A stretch of DNA of 64,000 nt from Atrina japonica (Eukaryota > Mollusca > Bivalvia > Pterioida > Pinnidae). Positions 36,023 to 47,098 of this stretch are shown piece by piece. Both the position numbers and the translations under genes were made by a program. Within the stretch, counting starts at the first letter, position 1, and every line of letters begins with the position of its first letter. The notes under the pieces are model-generated. The model was given only the letters and a program-made list of their open reading frames with translations. It was not told the DNA's origin and ran no database searches. The stretch is taken from the NCBI GenBank assembly GCA_030159075.1, contig BROG01000003.1:3579001-3643000 (forward strand), given 5' to 3'.

Positions 36023-36290
36023 AGATACCAAAGTATAAATCAATAGAATGTCCAGGACATAGATACAAATCCGGTAAAAATGGACCAACATGGACCTCTG
36101 GAAACCAAGAGGTGGGATCAGGTGCCATGGAGGAGTAAGCATCCCCTGTCGACCGGTCACACCCGCCGTGAGTCCACAGTCAAGTCCAATGAAACAAGTG
36201 TATCCTCGTCACAACTGGTACAGACGTCTCAACAACCGCCAACGAAAAGGCAACTCAACATTTCACTTAGTGAAACAGAGTAGTCGCAAA
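36023..36290. mobile_element. Dispersed repeat family R1, copy 2
   Basis: Matches 27304-27565 in the same orientation: 'agataccaaagtataaatca', 'tggaggagtaagcatcccct', 'cgaccggtcacacccgccgt', 'ggcaactcaacatttcactt'. This copy is less decayed. No recognised protein; the element class is unknown. A SINE lies 80 bp to the right. Confidence 0.6.
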
Positions 36291-36369
36291 CAAGACCATT
36301 ATACCGACCGTAAAATTTGCGGAACGTTGACTCTTATGATCAAACTAGTAACTCGCTTCAATCTTTAGA

Positions 36370-36648
36370 GAGCCGGCCTGGCTCAGTCGGTAGCACGCTC
36401 GACTATCGATCGTGAGTTCGAGTCCCGCCGGCGACAGGTTGGTTTCCTGTCTTTCGGATGAGACAGTAAAACTGGAGGTCCCGTGTCACAGTAGGTGTCG
36501 GCACGTTAAAGAACCTTCACTGCTCAATGGCCGTAAGTGCCGAGCATAGGCCGAAATTTGAAGCCCTTCACCGGCATTTGGTGATGTTTCCATATGAGTG
36601 AAATATTCTTGAGTGGGACGTTAAACAACAATAAAACAAACAAAGAAA
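36370..36648 (+). mobile_element. tRNA-derived SINE, full-length, with 12-bp target-site duplication
   Basis: The head resembles a tRNA gene, with A box TGGCTCAGTCGG (36379-36390) and B box GAGTTCGAGTCC (36414-36425), the two RNA polymerase III promoter elements. A conserved body follows ('cgtgtcacagtaggtgtcgg', 'ccgtaagtgccgagcatagg'), then a 3' end 'gagtgggacgttaaacaa' and an A/C-rich tail. TCAATCTTTAGA flanks it at 36358-36369 and 36649-36660. A second copy is at 61474-61740. It is not a functional tRNA. SINEs of this build are known in molluscs; I cannot name the family with certainty. Confidence 0.9.
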
Positions 36649-36780
36649 TCAATCTTTAGATTACATCAATATGTCAAAGGTAGGAAACACGTATAATGGA
36701 CCCCTTCCCTCAGTTACTATCATTGCCAACTGTGAGCGCCGCAAACTGGTCTGATGCAACTTCATTTACAAACACTTCAT

Positions 36781-37045
36781 TTTCTCAGTCAAACCTAGTT
36801 TTTCTCCAATTAATATGGGTTACTGAGAAAATCTAGGATTAACTGGAGAAAACTAGGTTTAACTGATAAAGCACGCCGAAATTTCAATAATGACTTAGTC
36901 CTAGTTTTTCTCAGTTAAACCTAGTTTTTCTCCAGTTAAAGTTGGTTACGAGTGAAACCTATTTTTTCAGTTAACCCCACTTTATCTCGTAACCTACATT
37001 ACCTGGAGAAAATTAGATTTAACTGACAAAAACTAGGATTAACTG
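36781..37045. repeat. Complex inverted repeat of 'CTAGTTTTTCTC(C)AGTTAA'
   Basis: Direct copies at about 36793, 36900 and 36919 alternate with inverted copies ('ttaactggagaaaactaggt' at 36839, 'acctggagaaaattagattt' at 37001). The result is two consecutive hairpins. Probably one or two foldback elements. Confidence 0.65.
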
Positions 37046-37383
37046 TGCCAAAATTCTATCTGAAACTGCTGATCCAGAACACTTTGTATCCAAAACACTT
37101 TGGTATCACTACACATGTCGTCTGCATTGTTTGTAATCATGGAGGATCAAGGATGTCATCGTGTTGATAGTTTACATTGTTGAAATTCGTTATCAGTCAC
37201 ACATAAATCTTACCAGATTTGTTTGAAAGGAAATAGATGTATAGGTATATGATGCGGGTTTATATTTATTTGCGGACGGTGGATGTAAAAAGGCTGTGTG
37301 ACGCGGTTGCTAAACTGATTTATACATGTATGTAAACAAACGGGATTCCAAGCTTCCCATATGCGAGAAAAATAATTTATCAC

Positions 37384-37520
37384 CACATTTCAGTTCCAAA
37401 TAGAAAAATATCAGTTTCGGGTGGGATGAATCAATATCCAACCTCGACTGACACCTCGGTTGGGACAAACTGATCCATCCCACCCTCGACTGATACGTTT
37501 CTATCTGGAACTCAAAGTGT
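37384..37520. mobile_element. Foldback element, ~48-bp arms
   Basis: Left arm 'cacatttcagttccaaatag', then 'aaaaatatcagtttcgggtg', then 'ggatgaatc'. Right arm, on the minus strand, 'acactttgagttccagatag', then 'aaacgtatcagtcgagggtg', then 'ggatggatc'. The centre is about 40 bp and includes 'acctcggttggga'. No coding capacity. Confidence 0.7.
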
Positions 37521-37524
37521 AGCT

Positions 37525-38930
37525 AGATTATATCAGACCAAACCCTGTGATCATGAGTTTGAATATAGGTCTAATTGTATGTTTGAAGTCTAAAAAGCAT
37601 TCCGAATATCCATCACTTTCTAAATTATATCGAGTTCAAAGCTGTCCCCAGCACTGTAATTTTTACTCCCTATTTGTAACCCCAGGTGCCCCATCCCCAT
37701 CCCCTCAAAAAGATGCATAATTCAGTGGGTATCAAAAAGCAGTGTTGTTAGTAATCAAACGTAGTACTACAAAGATTTTTTAAAGACTAGACTTGTGTTA
37801 ATATGCCTGCTCTTATTCGGTCTCCCTGGTAAATTAGTTCTTCAGGTTCTGTAGATGATTAATATTCAATTTTCCAATAGCAAGACGGGCTTAGTATCAA
37901 ACCTCGGTCTTTTATAACATGCGAACAGATCTATACATAATTATCTTTGTATACTAGTAGATCATCTGATAATTTATCAGGATAGTTATTGTCCAATTTT
38001 ATTCAAACTCCTTGAAATCATAAACACTGAACAAGGACTTTATAACCATGTGTCCGAGGGTTCATGTGGAAAGGGGGGGTTAAATCATAAGAAATGAAAT
38101 ATGCGAAAGAATTTTCAGTATCATTGCAGACCAGTATAATCCGATCAATAATTGGCGTTCCAATACGATACCTTTTTTTTCAGCAGATTTGAAAATTTGA
38201 AATTTGTTAACATCTATAAGTGTAGTGTTTATACATTTAGGATAAAACGGAGTTTCGCTAAAACTTGTAAAACATGATAATTAATTATCGTCATTGCTCT
38301 CTACGGCGAACAATGTTTACACAGTTTTGGAGAATATAAACTCAAAAATGTGTTAAGTTGGCGTAAGGATAGTAGAAAACTGTCAGTGAGAAAGTGGCTT
38401 CAAAATTTTAGCTTGATTAAAATTTGACTTTTGTAATGTGAAGGAAAGTAAAAATATCAAAACAGGGATATAAACGATGTAGAAAATCACGTACGCCACA
38501 TGTATTCCAGTCGCTGATGAGTCATTTACTCAAAAGGTGTGATTTTATACATTTTATATTTATCAATTCCAGAATTATTGCCATTATTATAATAATAACA
38601 AATATCGCTATTTTTATTGTTATCTCTTTTGTTGGTGTAGTAATTGGTCTCACGTAAAGCATCGATCATTGTGAATCTCGGACACGGAAGGCTGAGAACT
38701 CCTCAGTAAAAGGTAGTGTGCTTTACATAATTATCTCCCCTGTCATGTTGTATTTTTAAAAAAAAATTACTGGGTGGGTGTAAAAGCAAATTTTACAACA
38801 AGACACCTCTGACACAGCTTTTTTAAAAATTGCTATATTACAAAGATCGTCGTTGTCATCGTCATGAAACGGCACTGAAACATTCAATCGCGTACCAATA
38901 ATTTTCAATCGATGATGTCCGAGAGGCCGG
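37525..38930. other. AT-rich intergenic stretch, no gene seen
   Basis: No exon, RNA gene or clear repeat recognised. There are short AT-rich and T8 runs only. Confidence 0.4.
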
Positions 38931-39332
38931 GGCCCAAAGTCACCAAATTTACCCAGTACTCAAGCTCAACTAACTTTTCATGATTTTAAGGTATAATCAT
39001 GTGAACTCCTTTCTGTAACTGGACATGTTTGTATATTGTTGGCATACAATTATATATAATGGTCCAAATTAATACTCACTTGAAGGAAACTTCAGAAATA
39101 TTTTTAAAAAGTTTGAGTACATACTCAAATTTTGAGTACCATACTCAATATATTTATTCATTTTTGACAAGAAAATCATAAGTGTGACGCAAAACTTTAT
39201 AAAAGAATGATGGAAAATATTGATATATTTCCTAATCACTCAAACCCAGAAGATTTACACCGATTATATAGTCAAAATAATGAAATAAATGTTGAACTTG
39301 AGTAATGAGTAAATTTGGTTAATTCGGGTCTG
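38931..39332. mobile_element. ~400-bp TIR element family R2, copy A
   Basis: The left terminus 'ggcccaaagtcaccaaattt' then 'acccagtactcaagctcaac' is mirrored by the right terminus, on the minus strand, 'gacccgaattaaccaaattt' then 'actcattactcaagttcaac'. The interior is in the opposite orientation to copies B and C ('cacttgaaggaaacttcaga', 'gacaagaaaatcataagtgt'). Confidence 0.75.
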
Positions 39333-40172
39333 GGTGCTTCATCCTATATTACCGGTACGGTTGTTTTAACAATTTTAAAACGAATTTAGCAATACTAGAT
39401 CAACACGTTCCTCTCTAAAACTGCGTCATACAACTGAAGAAACATTTGTAAACTATGATTCCAATATATGCATGTACGTCACTCGTATTCCTAAAATTTC
39501 TTTGAGCATCGAAATACCAGATAAGCTAAAACAAAAATACCCTTGAGTTTGACAATAATTTGTTTTAGATGGGCCAAAGGGGAAAGGGTGAATAAACCTC
39601 TAAATGTTTTGTCAGTGAAGTACATTTTACGAAGATAATCTATTTCACCCGTGCACACAGAGATATTTTGTAAAAGGAAATGAAATCGAATGCACTGCAA
39701 GTTGACATTGGCGAATACAGGCGTAAAACTTGCAAAAATGTGTAAACCCTTTAATTTTGCTATCAAAGGGTGGAAAACTGATTACCAAAATTTGATATAT
39801 TTTAGGGTTGCCCCTGTAACTTTAAATCCTGGACCCGCCCCTAAATGCATCGCAAACACATTGTAAGTAGGCCTAGGCGTGTGGATCTTGAGACCCGGCT
39901 TTTTGTTGTTTTAGTAGGTTTAAAATGGCCGTAACTCGTAAATTAGCAAATTTATAAAGTCCACTTCTTTTGTAAATTGAGTTTTGTAAAGTCGAATTAC
40001 TTAAAAATCTATAACATACAATGACAGATTTCACCAAAATTGTAGATATAATACGTTACTATTTTTTTTTTTTTTTTTTTTTTTTTGCAAACTTACGACA
40101 ATCGACAAATTTACACAACTGAGGTTTGATAAAACGGGTCCCGGGTCCGGAATTACACTAAAACTAACTATC
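39333..40172. other. Intergenic stretch between two R2 copies, with T-rich run
   Basis: Contains a pure T run of about 26 nt at 40061-40086 and a GGACCCG/GACCCGG-rich surround that may be another decayed element. No gene is seen. A minus-strand frame at 39491-39766 has no recognised domain. Confidence 0.35.
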
Positions 40173-40564
40173 CAGGGTCCGAAATCACCAAATTTACTCA
40201 GTACTCAAACTCATTTTAATTTAATCATTTTGACTGTACAATCGTTGGTAAAACTTTTGGGTTTGAGTGATTAGGAAACAAATCATTGTTTTTTTCCATT
40301 CACATATAAATTTTTGCTTCACATTTATGATTTTCCTGTAAAAATGAATAAATGCGTTGAGTACGGTACACGTACTCAAACATTTTTGGAATATTTCTGA
40401 AGTTTTCTTCAAATGAGCAATAATTTTTATCATTATTTACAATTGTATGCTGTCAATATACACACATGTCCAGTTACAGAATAATTTCTGTCTGAATTTA
40501 CCTGAAAATCCTGAGAAGGTAGTTGAGCTTGAGTACTGAGTAAATTTGGTGACTTCGGGCCCAG
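40173..40564. mobile_element. ~390-bp TIR element family R2, copy B (intact)
   Basis: The left terminus 'gggtccgaaatcaccaaatt' then 'tactcagtactcaaactca' and the right terminus, on the minus strand, 'ggcccgaagtcaccaaattt' then 'actcagtactcaagctca' are inverted repeats of ~38 bp. The interior aligns with copy C at 31361-31840 in the same orientation. Confidence 0.78.
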
Positions 40565-40878
40565 ACGTAAACCAGTATCAGGTAGTATAGATAGATGTCG
40601 TGTTTTAACATTTTTCAGTTTTATTTTTCTGGGTTGAGTGAATAGTGAATACCACAAACCATAATGTGGCATAGGTTCGTTTTAGTTGTCACGGTGGAGA
40701 GGAAGTGAAAATCGGCGATGGAGAGAAATTCCGCAGTGGTCACTGTGTATATGAATGTTTATATTACGCCAGATCCCACAGGAACCTAAGCTGATTTTTG
40801 TGAGAAACTTTACCAGTTTACTTCCGGAATGTCGTCTCTTCCCGGTCGTACATTTTAACCAGCTTCTCGTCTCCTACA

Positions 40879-40945
40879 TACAAAACTGACGGCCACCATA
40901 TAACTGAAAAATTGTTGAGTGTGGCATAAAACATTAACAAAATTC
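40879..40945 (+). mobile_element. SINE 3'-tail-like fragment
   Basis: Matches 3201-3270: 'ccaccatataactgaaaaat', 'tgttgagtgtggcataaaac', 'attaacaaaattca'. It also resembles the 3' end of the SINE at 36370-36648. Confidence 0.45.
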
Positions 40946-41964
40946 AGAATACGCCGGTTAGAATTTGTCAACGGTAAATGTCGAACTTTAGACTCTGTTA
41001 CTATTGATATATATTACAAATTGTTGTTTCCGACAACTGATAACTAAAGTACCAACTATCGAAAACTGGTAATCTTGACCTCAGCTATCAAGCTGATTGT
41101 GTAGGATTAATTCTAGGTCTTAAACTCCTTGTTTTTAACCACGCCCATCAGTAATGTAAGTTATTTTACTGATAAAAGTGACGAAATGTACTTCTACCGA
41201 GATGTTTTTAACTGCGCGCATTGATCGATTCAGATTCAAATACACTGGCACCCAGGTAAAGCGGTCATTTGTAGACCAAAGGGGCACCCGAATCAGCCAA
41301 AGGTCTAGACCTTCGGAATACACACTGCCGGGAAAATCCCCCCCCCCCCCCGCCCGGGGTAACCACTGGAAAAATAAAGACTGGAAAAGTGTGAAAATGT
41401 CAAGGCTTTTCTTCACATAGTCGCTCGCAGCGGGATACGGTTGTTCTGCATTCGCCACGCGGCTTGCTGGGTGTCCATGGGATGGGAGTCTGTGTTCAAA
41501 TCCGGGAGTGACGGATTATTATATTTCATGATCATTGTTTCTTTTTCAATGTTTCTTCCGAACGAGACTTAAAACTGACAAGGAAATGAGCACTCGATGA
41601 ATTGGCAGGAGTCTTTTTTAACTGTGAACAGTTATGACACTCCATCTATAATTGATGACGTGTCCATTTATGAAGTGACAAATTCTCACCATGAGGTAGA
41701 GCATACCCGGACAGTCGTGTTAATAGCAGAGGATACCAGCAGAGTAATCCAGCGTAGACCGCTCATATTATTAGTTGACAAATATTCATTTATTTTGAAC
41801 ACTCAACTTTTTTCAGTTAAAAGTTTTTTTTTTTTATTATTATTATCATTTAATAGTGGAGGAGACAACCCAGTTACAGTGTACCCGGGAAGAAACCACT
41901 GGCCTTCCGCAAGTATACTGGCAAATATTGAGTGGTGCCAAATAGTGCATATTATACTTTTGAT
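40946..41964. other. Intergenic stretch, no gene seen
   Basis: There is a C-rich run at 41339-41352. A plus-strand frame at 41597-42034 runs into the palindrome that follows and shows no domain. Confidence 0.4.
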
Positions 41965-42125
41965 AAACCACAGTAACCTGAAAATCTGTCCGTATAATGG
42001 TATACAGATCATTTACATAGCTTGTCCCCTGTAATGAGGAGGTAAACATCCTCATTACATAGGGCAAACTATATAAATGATTTGTATATCAATATACGGA
42101 CAGAATTTCGGGTTCCTGTGGTTGT
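41965..42125. mobile_element. Large imperfect palindrome, ~77-bp arms, ~7-nt loop
   Basis: The left arm runs from 'aaaccacagtaacctgaaaa' through 'tctgtccgtataatgg' to 'ctgtaatgagga' at 42041. The right arm, on the minus strand, reads 'caaccacaggaacccgaaat', 'tctgtccgtatattga' and 'tatgtaatgagga'. The centre is at about 42045. Its length and near-zero loop suit a foldback element or a hairpin precursor; which of these is not decided. Confidence 0.7.
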
Positions 42126-43387
42126 ACCCCTCCCACTCCAATAAAAAAGAAAAAAAAAAGAAAAGAGGTGAAAATAATTTTTTTTTGGTATGACCCCTTG
42201 TAAATCAAAAAAGTGAAAGCGTTATAGATCTATTACTATTGGCAAAACGAGTAATTTGTATATGTACCGAAAATTACAATACAAAACTGTGGTGATAATA
42301 GTAAGGGGTCCCAAAGAATAGAAATCAAACAGAAAGTGCATGCATTAAAATTAATTTAAAAGTCTGTACTGCTTCATTAGGTGGGGCGTATGTGTGATGT
42401 TTTCTCAATCACACAAGTCTTTTACAGTCCTGTGATGTTGTATATTTTGTATCAACACTCATCCGGTAATTTCAAATTGTGAAAATCGAAGATAGAGAGG
42501 GACATTATTTTGGGTTTGTCAGTTCGTATTTTTGTTTGTCCGTTCGTAACATTTCGTTTCCTTCCAGTAACCAAGTAACATGATATTCTGTCCTCTAATT
42601 TTAACCAATTTTTGCATGTTGCAGTACATCAACGCGAGGGGAGTGCGATTATGACGAACAATGGACAGTGGAACTTCAAATTCTTCATTACTAACTTTGC
42701 TCTCGCGGTGACATTTCTCAGCACGCTTCTTCGTTTTTTGTTATCAGTTTCTCCAGTATGGTAAATCCTTGTATTGTGTCGTTTCTTTGTGATTCGTCCT
42801 TGTTCTGTAACCCCCCCCCCCCCGAAGTTATTACTTACACACCCACATAACAAAGACATGCCCCCCTAACTACCAGCTTTGGTATTGAATGATTAAAAAT
42901 AAACGGTCCAAAATTATATGAATTTGAAAGAAAGTGTCCTGTGACTTCTTAGCAATTTTGAAAAATTCAAAGAATGCATCTTACCACTATTATATGTCAT
43001 AGGACAAAAGGTATAAGTGCATCCCTCTATGGTGCAACATATGTTTAGATTGACAGGAAGTTGTTCGGGCCCCTGGGTCCCCACGGGTATCCAACAATGG
43101 TGATATCCTGTGTATTTTTTTTTTCACAAACCGGTTTGATTTTATATAATTGACACGGGCAATTGTAATGAAAACTACGCTGATTATACACCGGTGCAAA
43201 GTAAGTCCCAAGGGACGGTGTAATTCGGCGCCCTGTGGTCACCATAATTTGGCGGCCCGGAGACTTGAATAGATTACTTATTCCCCCTGGACTCCTGATT
43301 GACGGTCGATTGCTTCCATGATTCAGCTTTCATGGTGTTTGTAATTTATAATGTATTAAATATAGATTACTTAGTTACTCCTGTGTA
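42126..43387. other. Intergenic stretch, no gene seen
   Basis: A partial R3-like right arm ('ccccttgtaaatcaaaaaag', 'tgaaagcgttatagatc') lies at about 42192-42230. A C14 run is at 42811-42824. Small frames show no domain. Confidence 0.4.
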
Positions 43388-43397
43388 CACACACACA

Positions 43398-43470
<73 letters not shown>
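43388..43470. repeat. Compound (CA)n-(TA)n-(GA)n microsatellite
   Basis: CACACA, then ATATAT, then about 29 GA units, in direct succession. Confidence 0.95.
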
Positions 43471-43474
<4 letters not shown>

Positions 43475-43961
43475 CAATAGTTCTGCACTTGTATTATTAG
43501 TTCATCTTGGACTTGATCAAAACAATTGACGTCCGATCAATTTCATTACCTCGCATTTGATTACTTTCCTCCATCTTTCTCTCTCGTCCTGATCTAGATA
43601 TGAGGCCTCTTAATTTTATCAACGCATGTAAATGCGCTGAACACAGTTATTTTTGTTAAAAATTTCTAGTATTCGTATCATTTTCATCACAGTATGGAAC
43701 GAATTTATAAAATGAATTATACATTTATAAATGAAATATATTCAGGAGAGTGATCGCACTAGGTTGTCTAGTTTCACCTATATCTTCTTGTGAGTGCCGA
43801 CTCACATTCGTATCAATTTGTAAAATACAAATTCTTATGTGTAACATTAGTTTTTTCGTTCCGCTGGTTGATCAAAGGCTGTGGGCTTGTATTATTCATG
43901 CACGCACTGTGGTAAAAACAAACAAGATCGGTACCTTTGATCAGTGCGTCTACGATATATA

Positions 43962-43971
<10 letters not shown>

Positions 43972-44052
<81 letters not shown>
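43972..44052. repeat. (TA)n array, 81 bp
   Basis: Preceded by GTGTGTGT. Pure TA. Confidence 0.97.
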
Positions 44053-44056
<4 letters not shown>

Positions 44057-44272
44057 GAACTGTATTATATGTCCGTTTGTTTACTTGCACTATATACTAA
44101 TATAGGATATTACATGTCTGCTAACAAAACGATGACCCTCATTTGATTTCGTAATTAATCAATTAATCTTGTTCTCGGTTTTGATACAAATTACTGCACC
44201 TATCGATGGAAAACAAAATAATATCAAATTCAATACATACAAACAATATTGACAATTCTACCACTGGTGTGC

Positions 44273-44275
<3 letters not shown>

Positions 44276-44359
<84 letters not shown>
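44276..44359. repeat. (TA)n array, 84 bp
   Basis: Pure alternating TA, 223 bp after the preceding TA array. Confidence 0.97.
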
Positions 44360-44362
<3 letters not shown>

Positions 44363-45224
44363 AAATTACATGCAACACTGTCGTTAATGGTTTTATCAGT
44401 CCGTACTGTGCGTAGGTCTTTCTGTATGTAATATCTAAGACTAACCATGTTGGCAATCACTGGGGGTAAACGACCGTGTTACAGTTTTGCTTTCCGGATT
44501 TTGGGCGATTTTATCGCCTTTTTCCCGGTTCATATCAGAGCCACATGTGCGTTTATACATGTTTGCTCAACTGCAACATTCCGTCTTGGTTTGTCCTCAT
44601 GTACAATCCATTTTAAAAGGAACAGCTATGGCGATGTTTATTCTTTAAAACGTTTACTTCTTATTTTAAACTTAAATAAACATTTAAAAACTAAATGGAA
44701 ATTAATACGGCTGAGACAACTTAGTGGTGCGTTAGAATTGAATGTTTAGGAAGTACACTTCCTACTATACATGTATATTGCGTGTTATTTCTTAAGTATT
44801 TGTGGTAAATTTGTACTTAGTCAAATGATCTGCTGGTTCAGCGTACATATCGAAGTTTTTTTTAAATCATTATTATTATTTGTATACACAGTAATGTCAC
44901 CTAGTTCATACTGCCAAGTAAACTGAAGGTTAGAATAATTACAATACTAATGCCTCCGTCTGGTCCATGGCATTCTTATTTTAACATCCGACACTACCTT
45001 GTTACCATGTGACATTATTTTTGCTCCGAAGTTTTGGGGTTCATTTGGCGCGACTACCGTGGTATGGATGAATGCTTCGGCTGAAAGGACTCGTATGTAA
45101 ATACAATCTTAAAACGATTTGGGTTGAATAACGGAAAATAGGTTACTTAGTGTGGTAATATTATTAACAAACGACTTGAGAAAAAAAATTGGGTGTGTTA
45201 ATTGTATCGTATCAAATCGCTTAT

Positions 45225-45226
<2 letters not shown>

Positions 45227-45298
<72 letters not shown>

Positions 45299-45330
45299 AA
45301 GAGAGAGAGATACATGTAGATAGATAGATA
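45227..45330. repeat. (TA)n array followed by (GA)n and (GATA)n
   Basis: About 66 bp of TA, then 'gagagagaga', then 'tagatagatagatag'. Confidence 0.95.
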
Positions 45331-45339
45331 GGGTAAACG

Positions 45340-47098
45340 GATGTTTTCAAATGCATTAACCGTTATACATATAAAATTATACTTCAACGTTTGAATAACA
45401 AAAAATCAACCCACTTTAAATATGACAAACTTAGTGTACATATTACTTTAAAAATGTAAACAAACATGTCTAGTTCATCCGGTACTTATACTCAATATCC
45501 ACGGCAAATGTTTGTAAAAGTGATTTCCTCTTAATAAAATACAATTTTGAATCCGACATGAAAAGGCAAATTATAATAACAGCCGTAGGGTACACGTGTC
45601 ACGTTTAAACCTACTTTCCGACCAAGTTTACAATATAATTCTCATTTTAGAATGAAGAGAGACCCAAATGAAAGTTTTTATAACGAGTGTTAACAGTCAA
45701 GATTGTTTATCCATGGGAGGCAACTGTTGATGTAATATTCAATTTATTTAGTGACGCAAGCTCGGTAATCAACATGATGTTTGAAGTCTGTGTAACCTAA
45801 CACTGTGTGCTTATCGATCGTCTGTTCTTCCGCCTATGTAAACCTAAATAATTGGGCTTGTAAAAGGCTCACTTTTTCATAAATTGCAATAATCATAATT
45901 TTCTTTCAGATTATTAAACGAACGGTGGGTGCCACATGGGAGTATTATTCATGTACCCCCACATACATGTGATTCACTTCCTCTATATTCCACACAGCGA
46001 TAATCCATGCGTAAAAGCTGCTTGGGTTCATTCATACAAGATTGACATTCGCAGTATACTTGATTGACACGTAGGCGTGTCTAACTCCACGTGATTCAAC
46101 ACTGGTTGTAAACAAATAAACAAGAAGGCATTGAGTTCGTTTTATAGAAAAACTGTTGTATTTGACTACAACATAATATAACTGGATTGTACAAATGTTA
46201 TTTGCACATGCCATATAATAATAATTTTATATACACTTGGCCCTCGATGCCACTTAACTATCTTCGTTGGATATGCGTATCAAATATATATATATATAAC
46301 ATATAGAAAACACATTGATGGGCTATATTTTAAATAACAATTCTTATACGTAGCACAATAAATATATGACCCATCTTAAGTAACACTGTTTGAAAATATT
46401 TCTACAAAAGGATTTACAGCATCTTAAAATAACGCAATATAGAAAAATCTTATATAAAACACCTAAATTGTGCACTGATTTTCAAAATAACATCTTGGTA
46501 AAATTCCTACAAAATGTACAAAAAGTTTGATCTTTGTAAGAGATGTACGCTATGTTACTCAGAATATAATATCGTATGTACATTGCCATGTAGCGACTGT
46601 AGATCCCTGCATTGAGTTTCAATGGAATATGAAAATATATAGAAGAATGTACAAAGTGAAGGTTTGAATTTTTGGAAGTTTCGCTTGGTTGTGAAATATA
46701 TATAATATATCCTTAACAAATTTGTAGGAGACAGAATTACAATGTGTAAGAGTTTAGGATATATGTGTATATATACATGAGATTACAGTCCACACCTCGC
46801 AGCTAGGATATAAATGATATGATATCGTCACACACTCGCATGTATCGCGTTTTACATTTCATAAATTATATATACTATAGAAATCACAACTCGCATTCTT
46901 TGGAACAAGTACACAGTTTAGTTACAGATCATTTCCCACACTGAACCGCGGTATATAAGTGGTCCACAAAACACTACCCGACAGCAGATCCTCCCTTATC
47001 CTGGTCATTTTTAATAACATTATTTGCACGTGTCCCTTACTTTTATAACAAACAATCTTAACAGAAACACACATATACAAAAAAATATGCACAATGAA
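45340..47098 (-). other. Probable SoxC 3' UTR and downstream sequence
   Basis: AT-rich sequence on the 3' side of SoxC with no other gene. Candidate polyadenylation signals on the minus strand are ATTAAA at 47014-47009 and AATAAA at 45748-45743. Neither can be chosen from sequence alone. A short TA run lies near 46290. Confidence 0.4.

Noticed and set aside
36370..36442. tRNA gene
   Set aside because: A and B boxes are present, but the sequence continues into a conserved SINE body with a tail and target duplication, and a second copy exists at 61740.
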